Below are positions 17,914 through 26,373 of a stretch of DNA of 64,000 nt, piece by piece. The notes beneath the pieces are model-generated. The model was given only the letters and a program-made list of their open reading frames with translations, searched no databases and was not told where the DNA came from. Made by a program: the position numbers and the translations under genes. This stretch comes from Streptomyces sp. NBC_01214. Lineage in GTDB: Bacteria > Actinomycetota > Actinomycetes > Streptomycetales > Streptomycetaceae. Numbering within the stretch: position 1 is the first letter of the stretch; every line of letters begins with the position of its first letter. Location of the stretch: contig NZ_JAPEOS010000001.1 in assembly GCF_026340975.1 (NCBI RefSeq), positions 1,572,501-1,636,500 of the forward strand, given 5' to 3'.

Positions 17914-19395
17914 GTGCGCGCCATCCGCCACCGCCGCCGGTCCATACCGGCGCTCGCCGCCCTCGCGGCCGCCGCCGTCGCCGCGCCCGTCCTGCTGACC
18001 GCCGCGCCGGCGGCCGCCCACCCGCGCGAGGGCCGGCTGGCCAAGGAGCTGGTGGAGGAGGTCACCGCCAAGGGCGCCTACCGCCACCTGAAGAAGTTCC
18101 AGCAGATCGCCGACGCCAACGGCGGCAACCGCGCCGCCGGTACGCCGGGCCACGCGGCCTCCGCCGCCTACGTGTACGACACGCTGAAGAAGGCCGGGTA
18201 CCAGGTCTCGTACCAGGACTTCGACATCTACGAGGCGCACACCAAGGCGGAGAAGACCACGGTCCTCGGCCCGGACTCCCGGGAGCTGGCCACCGCCGCC
18301 TTCACCTTCACCAAATCCACCCCGGCCGGCGGCCTGGCCGCGCCGCTCGCCCCGGCCCGGGTCGACGAGACCCCCGGCTGCACGGCCGACGACTACCCGG
18401 CCGGCGCCTTCGCCGGGAAGATCGCCCTGGTCAAGCGGGGTGCGTGCACCTTCGTCGAGAAGCAGCGGGTCGCGGCTGCGGCCGGCGCGCTCGGCGTCAT
18501 CGTCTACAACCACAGCGGAACCACCCCGGTGCGCGGCGGGTTCTCCTCGCCCGCCGAGGGGATCATCCCGAGCGCCGGCATCACGCTGGCCGACGGCGAG
18601 GCGCTGACCGCGGCCGCCGCGAAGGGCGAGGTGAGCGTGCGGCTGGAGCTGGACCAGGAGCACGTGAAGAAGACCACCCGCAACGTGATCGCCGAGACCC
18701 GGGGCGGCCGCTCCGACCGCGTGGTGACCGTGGGCGCCCACCTGGACTCGGTGCCCGAGGGCCCGGGCATCAACGACAACGGCTCCGGTTCGGCCGGGCT
18801 GCTGGAGGTGGCCCTGAAGCTCGCGGACGAGGGCGCCAACAAGAAGGGCAAGGGGCCGGCCAACAAGGTGCGCTTCGGCTGGTGGTCGGCGGAAGAGCTG
18901 GGCCTGCTGGGCTCGGAGCACTACGTCGCGCAGCTGTCCGAGAAGCAGAAGAAGGACATCGCGCTGTACCTGAACTTCGACATGATCGCCTCGCCGAACC
19001 CGGTGCAGTTCGTCTACGACGGTGACGACTCGGACAAGACGGGCGCGGGCGCGGGACCGGCGGGCTCGGCCGAGATCGAGGCGCTGATCAACGGCTTCCT
19101 CGACAAGAAGGGCAAGCCGCACGAGGGCAGTGACTTCGACGGCCGCTCCGACTACGGCCCGTTCATCGCGAACGGCATCCCGGCGGGAGGCACCTTCACC
19201 GGCGCCGAAGGCATCAAGACCGTCGAGCAGGCCGGGCGCTACGGCGGTACGGCCGGGGCCCCGTACGACCCGAACTACCACGGGGCGGGGGACGACCTGA
19301 AGAACCTGGACCTGAAGGTCTTCGACACCAACCTGGACGTGATCGCGCACGCGGTCGGCACCTACGCCGAGTCGCTGCGCCCGCTCGGCACGTAG
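17914..19395 (+). CDS. secreted M28 family aminopeptidase with PA domain
   Basis: 493-residue exported zinc peptidase. GTG 17914 follows GGGGAG at a seven-base gap and begins a twin-Arg-rich signal peptide (MRAIRHRRRSIPALAA, then a hydrophobic core ending APAAAHP). A protease-associated domain spans about 110-230 (CTADDYPAGAFAGKIALVKR with its paired Cys). The M28 domain has dizinc ligands H276 (GAHLDSVPEG), D288 (INDNGSG), the E327-E328 pair (WWSAEELG), an Asp in LNFDMIASPN and a His in YDPNYHGAGDD. This is the layout of the Streptomyces griseus leucine aminopeptidase type, which releases hydrophobic N-terminal residues outside the cell. It is divergent from asd; an inverted repeat lies just upstream. 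Confidence 0.94.
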   Translation: MRAIRHRRRSIPALAALAAAAVAAPVLLTAAPAAAHPREGRLAKELVEEVTAKGAYRHLKKFQQIADANGGNRAAGTPGHAASAAYVYDTLKKAGYQVSYQDFDIYEAHTKAEKTTVLGPDSRELATAAFTFTKSTPAGGLAAPLAPARVDETPGCTADDYPAGAFAGKIALVKRGACTFVEKQRVAAAAGALGVIVYNHSGTTPVRGGFSSPAEGIIPSAGITLADGEALTAAAAKGEVSVRLELDQEHVKKTTRNVIAETRGGRSDRVVTVGAHLDSVPEGPGINDNGSGSAGLLEVALKLADEGANKKGKGPANKVRFGWWSAEELGLLGSEHYVAQLSEKQKKDIALYLNFDMIASPNPVQFVYDGDDSDKTGAGAGPAGSAEIEALINGFLDKKGKPHEGSDFDGRSDYGPFIANGIPAGGTFTGAEGIKTVEQAGRYGGTAGAPYDPNYHGAGDDLKNLDLKVFDTNLDVIAHAVGTYAESLRPLGT

Positions 19396-19427
19396 TCGGA
19401 CCGCACGTCGCAGGACCGGGGGAACGG

Positions 19428-19467
19428 CCCGAGGGGGCGGTGCTCGTCAGAGCGCCGCCCCCTCGGG
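19428..19467. terminator. bidirectional terminator, M28 peptidase / subtilisin
   Basis: 18-bp arms at 19428-19445 and 19450-19467 (CCCGAGGGGGCGG onward) with one G-T pair and a four-base loop. It lies between two convergent peptidase genes. Confidence 0.85.
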
Positions 19468-19487
19468 GTCTTCCGTACTGCGGGGTC

Positions 19488-22400
19488 CTACGGGAGGACC
19501 TTCTCGATCTGCACGCTGCCGGTGCCGGCGGCGGTGCCGCGGGCGTTGAGCAGCTGGACCTGGCCGAAGAACTGCCGGCCCTCGGGGGCCGCGCTGCTGA
19601 CCAGGACGTTCGCCGAGACCTGCGCGGTGGCGCCGGTGGCGAGGTTCACCGCGGCGGCCTCGTCGACCTGGACGGAGCCCAGGGCGGCCGAGAAGAACAC
19701 GTCACGGTAGTCGTACGTGGTGGAGCCGGACGGGATCGCGTAGCCGATCACCTTGACGGTGTAGGTGCCCGCGGCCGGGTTCACCAGGCTCACGGCCTCC
19801 TCGGAGTCGCCGTCGGCGGCCGAGCCGACCTTGATGCCGTCCTTGTAGACCTCGAGGTCGAGGTCGGCGGCGGTGTCGGACACCTTGCCGATCGCGACGT
19901 CGAGGCGCGAGGTGCCCGCGGGGACCGCGATCTCGGTGGAGTGGGTCTGGCCGGGCGCGATGGTCGGCTTGGCGACCTTCGCGGAACCGAGCGGACCGCC
20001 GGCGAGCTTGCCGCCGGAGATGGCCGCGCCGGCGTTCTTGACGCTCCACTGGACCGGGGCGGGGGTGCCCTGCTTCACCTCGGGCAGGACCTTGACCGCG
20101 GGGTCGAAGGCCGCGCCGAGCACGGAGACGTCCAGCTTGAACGGGTTGTCGAGCACCGGCGACGTACGACGGGCCTCGACCTCGATCTCCCAGACGCCCG
20201 GGGTCGGCTCGGGGTACGAGCGGACGTCGGGGCGGCAGGTGTTGGCCGGGTTGTCGTAGTTCGGGTAGCAGTTGGTCGTGGCCGTCGGGTCGACCGGCAC
20301 GCCGTGCGGGTGGATCGCGATGAAGCGCGTCTGGGCGCCCGCCGCGAGACCGCCGAGGGCGACCTCCAGGCTCTTGGCGCCCGGCGGGACCGTCACGAAG
20401 TACGACTTGTGGCTGTTGCGCTGCACCGAGGAGGTCTCGGACAGGGCGAACGACGGCGCGGCCAGGGGGGCGGCGGCCACGACGGTCGTCAGGATCTGCT
20501 TGTCGATGCCCTCGGTGGTCTCGTCGTCCAGCTGCAGGATGCCGCTGTGGACGCCGGCGGTCTTGGCGTTGGCCTCGACCTTGATGGTGACGGGCTTGTT
20601 CAGCGGCAGGGTGACGTAGTCGTAGCCGCCGATGACCTTGAAGGTGCCGTCGTTGTTGCGCCAGCTCAGGTCGTGCCGGGTGCCGTACTTGACGCCCGTG
20701 GTGCGGGTGACGACGACGTTGTAGACCTTCTTCTGGCCGACCTTGAGGCCGCCCTCGCGGTCGTACAGGCCGGTGCCGAAGCCCGGGGTCTTCAGGAACT
20801 GGTCGATCGCGGTGTCGACCGGCGCCTTGACGGTGAACTCGTTGGCCTTCGCGTCGCGCTGGATGGACTCCCACGCGCCGGGGATGTCGATCAGACCCGA
20901 ACCCTGCGCGTGCGCGGGAACGCCGTCGATCTTCTTGGCGGCCGTGGTGAGCGCGACCCGCAGGGAGGCCGGCGTCAGCTTGATGTTGTTCTGCTTGGCG
21001 GCCGAGATCAGCAGGGCGCTTGCGCCCGCGGCCTGCGGCGAGGCCATCGAGGTGCCCTGGAGCATGCCGTAACCGGCCGGCAGGGTGTAGCCGGCCTCCT
21101 TCACCGGGGCGCCGGGCAGCCAGGTCTGGATGGTGTTGATGGCCGCGCCGGGGGCGCTGATGGTCGGCGTGAAGCCGCCGTCCTCACGCGGACCGCGCGA
21201 GGAGAAGGGGAACATGTTGTACTTCGTGCTCACACCGGAGCCGTAGTTGGCGGCCCAGGTCTCCTTGGAGACCGACGCGCCCACGGAGATGACCTTGTCC
21301 GCGAGGGCGGGGTCGCCGATGGTGTTGACGCCCGGGCCCGAGTTGCCGGCCGAGATGACCAGCTGGACGCCGTAGGTGTCGATGAGGTTCTTGTAGAGCT
21401 CGGAGCGCGCGTTGTTGCCGTCGTTCAGCGCCGGCAGGCCACCGATGGACATGTTGACGATGTCCACGCCGCGGTTGACGACGAGGTCGATCATGCCCTC
21501 GGTCAGCGCGACGTTGGTGCAGCCGCCGGACCACGAGCAGGCCCGCGAGGAGACGAGCTTGGCGCCGGGCGCCTCACCGTTCATCTGGCCGCCGAAGAGG
21601 CTGTTGGCGGCGGTGATGCCGGCGACGTGCGTGCCGTGCTCGGACTCGATGATGCCGACGTTGACGAAGTCGGCCTTCTTGCCGACCCAGTCGCCGCCCA
21701 GCGGGTCCATCGGGACGTTCTTGCGGATCTCGATCACGAACGGGATGCGCTCGGCGACGTCGGTCGCCGGGTTGTCCGTGCCGAAGTAGCCGATCTGGTA
21801 GCCGTCCTTGTACGGCTTCATCGGCTCGTTGTTGGTGAAGTCGCCGTCCTGGTCGGTGTCGACGCGGACGGTGCCGGCGGCGGCGTCGTAGAGCAGGCCG
21901 AACCGGTCGGTGGTGTCCCCGTCGCGGTTGACGTCGCCCTTCATGTCACCGGTGGCGGTGATCGACTCGCTGAAGCGGCTCCACTGGAAGCTGCCCTCCG
22001 GGGCCTTCCAGCTCTGGCCGCCCGCGGTGAAGCTGCCGCCGCTGGAGGTGACCGGGGTGATCTGCGGGCGCCAGGTGGCGTCGTTGTCGGTGATCGGGTC
22101 GGTGGCCGTCACCCAGTCGACGATCTTGCGCTCGCCGGTGGAGGTCTTCTGCAGGGCCGGGTGACCGAGGTCGATGCCCGAGTCCATGATGCCGATGGTC
22201 ACTCCGCGGCCGTCGGCCTGCGGGTTGTCCTTCACGAAGTCGACCGCACCGGTCTCGAAGGACGGGTTGTACGGGTTCTTCGCGGGGGTGTTCTTGTCCG
22301 GCGCCGCGTAGGTCTCGGCGGCGGTCTTCTTCACCGTGCCGGTCTCGCGGTCCGCGTCGGGGCGCGGGTCCGGCAGCTGGATCTCGTGCCGCAGGTCGAT

Positions 22401-22811
22401 GCCGTGCACCGAGGACAGCTTGGTGGCCGCCTTCAGCGCGGCGTCGGCCTTGTCGGTGGGCAGGGTGGCGCGCACGTAACCGAGGTTGTCGTACGTCTGG
22501 CCCACCGAGGCACCCTGGACCGAGCCGAGCTGGTCCGCCACCTGCTTGGTCTGGCCGGGGGCGGTCGCGACCATGACGGTGACGTTCGCGTCGCCCTTGG
22601 CCTTGGCCTGCTGAAGGAGCTCGGCGTCGGCCGAACCGAGCTTCTGGTCTGCGGACTTGACCGCGGGCGAGGTGCCCGGGGTGTCCGCGCCGGTCGCCGC
22701 GAAGACGGGCCCGGCGCCGGTGGCCGCGAGCGCGGCGACCAGACCGGCCGCGGCCGCGACGCGCGCGACGCGTCTGGCCCCGGATATGGAACTGGGGGAT
22801 TCGAGGGTCAT
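19488..22811 (-). CDS. secreted subtilisin-family (S8) serine peptidase, 1,107 residues
   Basis: Large exported protease. ATG 22811 is preferred over ATG 22817 because AGGG lies six bases upstream. A signal peptide ends near VFAATGADTPG and is followed by a propeptide of about 150 residues. The catalytic triad is D210 (IGIMDSGIDLGHP), H392 (SEHGTHVAGITA) and S588 (LQGTSMASPQAAG). The gap of 182 residues between Asp and His is much longer than in a typical subtilisin. It holds an inserted domain with two Asp-rich calcium-type loops (DVNRDGDTTD and DTDQDGDFTN). The C-terminal 500 residues form beta-rich repeats resembling prepeptidase C-terminal and Ig-like modules. It is likely a broad extracellular protease, released during growth on protein. 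Confidence 0.94.
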   Translation of the reverse strand: MTLESPSSISGARRVARVAAAAGLVAALAATGAGPVFAATGADTPGTSPAVKSADQKLGSADAELLQQAKAKGDANVTVMVATAPGQTKQVADQLGSVQGASVGQTYDNLGYVRATLPTDKADAALKAATKLSSVHGIDLRHEIQLPDPRPDADRETGTVKKTAAETYAAPDKNTPAKNPYNPSFETGAVDFVKDNPQADGRGVTIGIMDSGIDLGHPALQKTSTGERKIVDWVTATDPITDNDATWRPQITPVTSSGGSFTAGGQSWKAPEGSFQWSRFSESITATGDMKGDVNRDGDTTDRFGLLYDAAAGTVRVDTDQDGDFTNNEPMKPYKDGYQIGYFGTDNPATDVAERIPFVIEIRKNVPMDPLGGDWVGKKADFVNVGIIESEHGTHVAGITAANSLFGGQMNGEAPGAKLVSSRACSWSGGCTNVALTEGMIDLVVNRGVDIVNMSIGGLPALNDGNNARSELYKNLIDTYGVQLVISAGNSGPGVNTIGDPALADKVISVGASVSKETWAANYGSGVSTKYNMFPFSSRGPREDGGFTPTISAPGAAINTIQTWLPGAPVKEAGYTLPAGYGMLQGTSMASPQAAGASALLISAAKQNNIKLTPASLRVALTTAAKKIDGVPAHAQGSGLIDIPGAWESIQRDAKANEFTVKAPVDTAIDQFLKTPGFGTGLYDREGGLKVGQKKVYNVVVTRTTGVKYGTRHDLSWRNNDGTFKVIGGYDYVTLPLNKPVTIKVEANAKTAGVHSGILQLDDETTEGIDKQILTTVVAAAPLAAPSFALSETSSVQRNSHKSYFVTVPPGAKSLEVALGGLAAGAQTRFIAIHPHGVPVDPTATTNCYPNYDNPANTCRPDVRSYPEPTPGVWEIEVEARRTSPVLDNPFKLDVSVLGAAFDPAVKVLPEVKQGTPAPVQWSVKNAGAAISGGKLAGGPLGSAKVAKPTIAPGQTHSTEIAVPAGTSRLDVAIGKVSDTAADLDLEVYKDGIKVGSAADGDSEEAVSLVNPAAGTYTVKVIGYAIPSGSTTYDYRDVFFSAALGSVQVDEAAAVNLATGATAQVSANVLVSSAAPEGRQFFGQVQLLNARGTAAGTGSVQIEKVLP

Positions 22812-23034
22812 CAGCATCCCTGGTAAGTGAAAGATACGGTCCGGATTTCGGTGCCGGATGACCGGTCAGCTTGGCCTAAGCGACAGCTCTTTGGGGAGAG
22901 TTGTCATTGACCGAGACCTGCCATGGCGGAACCTCGCCAGCGCGAAGAATGCGCCAGCACGGCCTTACCGGGGCACAGTGGTGCGAACCGCAGGGGCTGA
23001 TCGGTCGATTTATCGACTTGGTGGCCATGCGTCA

Positions 23035-23062
23035 GCACCGGGACGCGGTCGCGCCCCGGTGC
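23035..23062 (-). terminator. terminator of the CGNR gene
   Basis: GCACCGGG and CCCGGTGC flank an inner CGCG/CGCG pair (one mismatch each side). It lies just 3' of the CGNR gene stop at 23085. Confidence 0.6.
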
Positions 23063-23084
23063 AGGTGTGACAGATTTCGAGCGC

Positions 23085-23645
23085 TCAGCGCTCGCGCGTG
23101 CGCGCGTAGTGGCGCGAGGCTTTCGCCCGGTTTCCGCAGGCGGCCATCGAGCACCAGCGCCGCGTGCCGTTGCGCGAGGTGTCGTGGAAGTACAGGACGC
23201 AGGTCTCGGAGGCGCACGTGCGGATCCGGTCGGGCGCGGTGCTCAGCAGTTCCAGGTAGTTCCGGGCGGCCGTCCAGGCGGGCCCCCAGGTCGGATCGTC
23301 GAACTCGGCGCGCTCGCCCGGCCCTTCGGCCGTCAGGGTGGCGCGGATGCGGCCGTGGTCCAGCACCGCGTCGATCAGGGCGCGGGCGCTCTCGTCCGCC
23401 GGATCCGCGACCGCGCGGGCCAGGGCCTCGCGGGCGGTCATCAGGTGAACGAGGGTCGAGGCGTCGGCGCGGAAGCGGTCGGCCAGCCCGGTGGACTCCA
23501 GCCAGATCCGCAGCCCCTCGACCCGGCCGAGCCCGAAGGCGCCGGCGAACAGGTCGGTGAGCTCGCCCTCCCGCATCCACCGCGTGTTCAGCAGGTCGAG
23601 CGCGACCGGCTCCCCGGTCAGGGGTCGTGGGTCCGCCGCCGTCAT
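23085..23645 (-). CDS. CGNR zinc-finger (ABATE domain) putative regulator
   Basis: 186-residue protein with an N-terminal ABATE (stress-induced) domain (GEPVALDLLNTRWMREGE at 11-28) and a C-terminal CGNR zinc finger: C144-x4-C149 and C165-x4-C170 followed directly by GNR, then a basic tail (KASRHYARTRER). CGNR fingers are thought to bind DNA, so this is probably a transcription factor, though few members are characterised. ATG 23645 has GGAG seven bases upstream; a longer frame to 23723 would overlap the divergent promoter. It is divergent from a VOC-family gene, and the interval carries a palindrome at 23707-23736 that it may bind. Confidence 0.88.
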   Translation of the reverse strand: MTAADPRPLTGEPVALDLLNTRWMREGELTDLFAGAFGLGRVEGLRIWLESTGLADRFRADASTLVHLMTAREALARAVADPADESARALIDAVLDHGRIRATLTAEGPGERAEFDDPTWGPAWTAARNYLELLSTAPDRIRTCASETCVLYFHDTSRNGTRRWCSMAACGNRAKASRHYARTRER

Positions 23646-23706
23646 TTTCGTCTCCTCGAGCCGTGCTAACCCCTGAAGGGTACGTGACCGGTTGACAGGG
23701 GTGCAC

Positions 23707-23736
23707 CTAACCTCTAATCTCACTTTAGAGGGTTAG
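23707..23736. promoter_or_regulatory. palindrome between CGNR regulator and VOC gene
   Basis: CTAACCTCTAA and TTAGAGGGTTAG are inverted with one extra base, separated by about seven bases. A further CTAACCCC lies at about 23665. It is the probable operator of the divergent pair. Confidence 0.5.
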
Positions 23737-23782
23737 AACCGCAGGGGAACGCCGTGCGGTCCTCTGGGGGAAGGAACCCGTC

Positions 23783-24241
23783 ATGACGACTGCCATCAGC
23801 AAGCTCCGCACCGGGCACGTGGGCCTGAACGTCACCGATCTGGAGCGCTCGCTCGCCTTCTACCGGGGCGCGCTCGACTTCGAGGTGCTGGGCGAGGGCA
23901 AGGAGGAGGACCGCCGCTTCGCCTTCCTCGGCCAGGACGGTGAGCTCGTCCTGACCCTCTGGCAGCAGGCCGAGGGCGCGTACGCTCCCACTGCGGCGGG
24001 TCTGCACCACCTGGCGTTCTCCGCCGGTGCCGTCGAAGAGGTGCGGGAGTACGAGGCGCGGCTGCACGACCTGGGCGTCGAGTTCGCCTACGAGGGCGTC
24101 GTCGCCCACCGAGAGGGCGCGGCCTCGGGCGGCATCTTCTTCCACGACCCCGACGGGACCCGTCTGGAGATCTCGGTCCCGACCGGCGCGGAAGGCGCAC
24201 CCGCCCCCACCGAATCCGCCCCCACCTGCGGCTTCTTCTAG
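23783..24241 (+). CDS. VOC family (glyoxalase/dioxygenase fold) protein
   Basis: 152-residue protein with two beta-alpha-beta-beta-beta modules of the vicinal-oxygen-chelate superfamily: HVGLNVTDLERSLAFYRGAL at the start and LHHLAFSAGAVEEVREYEA in the second half. It ends in the metal-site strand FFHDPDGTRLEIS. The conserved His at 18, His near 75 and Glu near 134 can form the metal site. Members include glyoxalase I, extradiol dioxygenases and antibiotic-binding resistance proteins; the sequence does not choose between them. ATG 23783 has GGAAGG upstream. It is divergent from a CGNR regulator and followed 30 bases later by a flavin-binding-fold gene, with which it may form a small stress-response unit. 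Confidence 0.87.
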   Translation: MTTAISKLRTGHVGLNVTDLERSLAFYRGALDFEVLGEGKEEDRRFAFLGQDGELVLTLWQQAEGAYAPTAAGLHHLAFSAGAVEEVREYEARLHDLGVEFAYEGVVAHREGAASGGIFFHDPDGTRLEISVPTGAEGAPAPTESAPTCGFF

Positions 24242-24271
24242 CCGCGGCTTCTTGCGACGGAGGTGCTTTTC

Positions 24272-25159
24272 ATGTCCGGGGCATACCACTGGGGCGCGCT
24301 GGCCGTGCAGGAGCGGGTCGGCGTACGGGACCTCGCCGAGCACGTCGGCCGCTCGATCGGCACGGGCGTCCGGGACGTCGCCGCAGCCTTCCTCGGGCTC
24401 CAGCCGCACCTGGTCGTCGGCGCCGCCGACGGCGCGGGGCGGATGTGGGCCACCCTGCTCACCGGTGCGCCCGGTTTCGTACGGGCCACCGGGCCGGACC
24501 GGGTCGCGGTCGCCGGCGGTCCACCGGTGGGAGATCCGCTCGCCGGGGCGTTGGCCACGGCCGGGACCCGGGTCGGGACCATCGCGCTCGACCCGCGCAC
24601 CCGGCGCCGGATGCGGCTGAACGGGACCCTGGAGGTGACGCGGGGAGGCTTCGCCGTCGAGGTCGAACAGGTCTTCGCCAACTGCCCGAAGTACCTGCAA
24701 GCGCGGCAGCCGCTGGAGCTCGTCCGGCAGGGGGCGGGTGTGGTGCGGCGCGGGGAGGCGCTGACCCCGGGCCAGCAGCGGACCGTACACGGCGCCGACA
24801 CCTTCTTCATCGCCACCACGGCGGAGGCGGACGGGGCCGACGCCAGTCACCGGGGCGGGCTGCCGGGCTTCGTGGAGGTGCTCTCGCCGGTCGAGCTGGC
24901 CTGGCCGGACTACGCGGGCAACGCCATGTTCCTGACGCTGGGGAACCTGACGGCCGATCCGCGGGCCGGGCTGCTCTTCCCGGACTGGGAGAGCGGGGCG
25001 GTCCTCCAGCTCAGCGGCCGGGCCCGGACGGAGTTCGGGGCCGACGGGAGCCGCCGCACCCGCTTCCGGGTGGAGTCGGTGGTGGAGGGCGTGCATCCCG
25101 GGCGGTTGCTGTGGAGCACCCCGGAATACTCGCCTCACCTGGGCAGGACCACCAGGTAG
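24272..25159 (+). CDS. pyridoxamine 5'-phosphate oxidase family (FMN-binding split barrel) protein
   Basis: 295-residue cytosolic protein that starts at ATG 24272 with GGAGG nine bases upstream. The split-barrel FMN-binding fold is suggested by LVVGAADGAGRMWATLLTG, GTRVGTIALDPRTRRRMRLN and the family hallmark VEQVFANCPKYLQAR. A second half repeats barrel-like features (GNAMFLTLGNLTADPRAG then LLFPDWESGAVLQLSG). Such proteins often reduce or bind flavin-linked substrates and are found near redox enzymes; the substrate here is unknown. It lies 30 bases downstream of the VOC gene, so the two may be co-transcribed. Its 3' end overlaps the convergent downstream gene by 25 bases. Confidence 0.87.
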   Translation: MSGAYHWGALAVQERVGVRDLAEHVGRSIGTGVRDVAAAFLGLQPHLVVGAADGAGRMWATLLTGAPGFVRATGPDRVAVAGGPPVGDPLAGALATAGTRVGTIALDPRTRRRMRLNGTLEVTRGGFAVEVEQVFANCPKYLQARQPLELVRQGAGVVRRGEALTPGQQRTVHGADTFFIATTAEADGADASHRGGLPGFVEVLSPVELAWPDYAGNAMFLTLGNLTADPRAGLLFPDWESGAVLQLSGRARTEFGADGSRRTRFRVESVVEGVHPGRLLWSTPEYSPHLGRTTR

Positions 25160-26094
25160 GCCGCGGGTTCCCGGTCGTCGGCGGCCGTCAGGGCGGTCCG
25201 GATGACCGCGGCCTGCTGCTCGGGCCAGTCGCGGAGCTTGCGCGGGGTGATGTGGATGACGGTCACCCCGAGCCGCTCCAGCGTCTCGCGCTTGCGCACG
25301 GACTCGGACCACTGCTCGTCCTCGCCCTGGCGCGGGGCGCGGGTGTCGATCTCCACGGCGACGGAGTGCTCGGGCCAGTACGCGTCGACCCCGCCGAGGT
25401 GCGGGCCGCCGGGCAGGCGCAGGTCGACGTTCCAGACCGGGTCGGGGAGCTCGCAGCCGCGTACGAGGTGGTACAGCCGGTCCTCGGCGATGGCCCGGCC
25501 CTCCGCGAGCAGCGACTCGACCGCGTCGACCACGTGCGGCCGGTTCAGCAGCCGGGCCACCGTCAGCTCCCGCACGACGGCGGCCGGTTCGCAGTGCCCG
25601 CCGCGGACGGTCTCGCTCAGCAGGCGGCGTACCGTGACGGCGTCGGAGAGCTGGGTGACGGCGTCGGCGACGGCCCGCGCGACGGGGGCCACCGGCAGTC
25701 CGGTCACCTCCTGGGACCTCGGCGGGGTGTGCGTCCGTACGATCCGCACGTCCCCGGTGGAGCGCAGCCGCCGGGTGCCGGGCACCAGGACGTCGATGTG
25801 CGAGAGGGCGAGCAGTGGGGGCGCGGCGCTGAACCGGTACAGGGCGAGCGCCGCCAGCCCGGTGATCATGACCTCCCCGCCGCGCTGCCCCGCGTACAGC
25901 AGCGCCGCGTGCAGCCGCTCCTCGCTGGTCGCCGGGCCGGAGTGGAGCAGGAACACCCCGGGCAGGATCTGCTGCCAGGGTCGCTCGGCCGCGTCGGAGG
26001 CGGTGACGCCGTGCTCGCGCAGCTGCGCGAGGGTCAGCACGCGGGGGCGGCTGCCGGTGAGGTGGGCGAGGGGGAGGGGCGCGTTGTGGTTCAT
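25135..26094 (-). CDS. AbiEi-like N-terminus with DUF559/VSR-type nuclease-like C-terminus
   Basis: 319-residue protein from ATG 26094. The first 130 residues (VLTLAQLREHGVTASDAAER, then PGVFLLHSG and a TGLAALALYR helix) resemble the winged-helix region of AbiEi-type antitoxins. The C-terminal 100 residues carry the PD-(D/E)xK-like pattern of DUF559 and very-short-patch-repair nucleases: GGVDAYWPEHSVAVEIDT (about 236-252), then KRETLERLGVTVIHITPRKL. In this class the usual Lys is often replaced, as here by EID. Proteins of this form are common in actinobacteria, often single and without a toxin partner, and their role is unknown. No AbiEii toxin lies beside it. Its 3' end overlaps the preceding convergent gene. 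Confidence 0.75.
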   Translation of the reverse strand: MNHNAPLPLAHLTGSRPRVLTLAQLREHGVTASDAAERPWQQILPGVFLLHSGPATSEERLHAALLYAGQRGGEVMITGLAALALYRFSAAPPLLALSHIDVLVPGTRRLRSTGDVRIVRTHTPPRSQEVTGLPVAPVARAVADAVTQLSDAVTVRRLLSETVRGGHCEPAAVVRELTVARLLNRPHVVDAVESLLAEGRAIAEDRLYHLVRGCELPDPVWNVDLRLPGGPHLGGVDAYWPEHSVAVEIDTRAPRQGEDEQWSESVRKRETLERLGVTVIHITPRKLRDWPEQQAAVIRTALTAADDREPAAYLVVLPR

Positions 26095-26236
26095 GACGCG
26101 GTGATTCCCTCGGGCCGCGGCCCTACTAACCCCTGTTACACGCCCGTCGACAAATCCGGACAAGCCGGGGCTAAAGTACGGGCGTTCGACTGCCGATGGA
26201 GTGCGCCCGTATGGGCTACCGCTACGCCGTTGTTGG

Positions 26237-26350
26237 GGCTCCGCCCAGACCCCGCGCCTCGAACTCCCCCAGCTACCGCTGGGAGGGGCCCCCGGGCGGG
26301 GCTGAATCTTTCAGCCCGTCCGGCGTTCGAGGACCGGGGTTCGGGGGGCA
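26237..26350. repeat. Streptomyces intergenic repeat, copy 3, with nested palindrome
   Basis: GGGGCTCCGCCCAGACCCCG and a downstream module with TTCAGCCCGTCCGGCGTTCG match the repeat family at 3255 and 13760. Between them lies a different palindromic module, CCCCCAGC/GCTGGGAG, at about 26264-26288. It sits 3' of pepN copy 2. Confidence 0.7.
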
Positions 26351-26373
26351 GCGTCCCCGCAGCGGTGCCGCAG

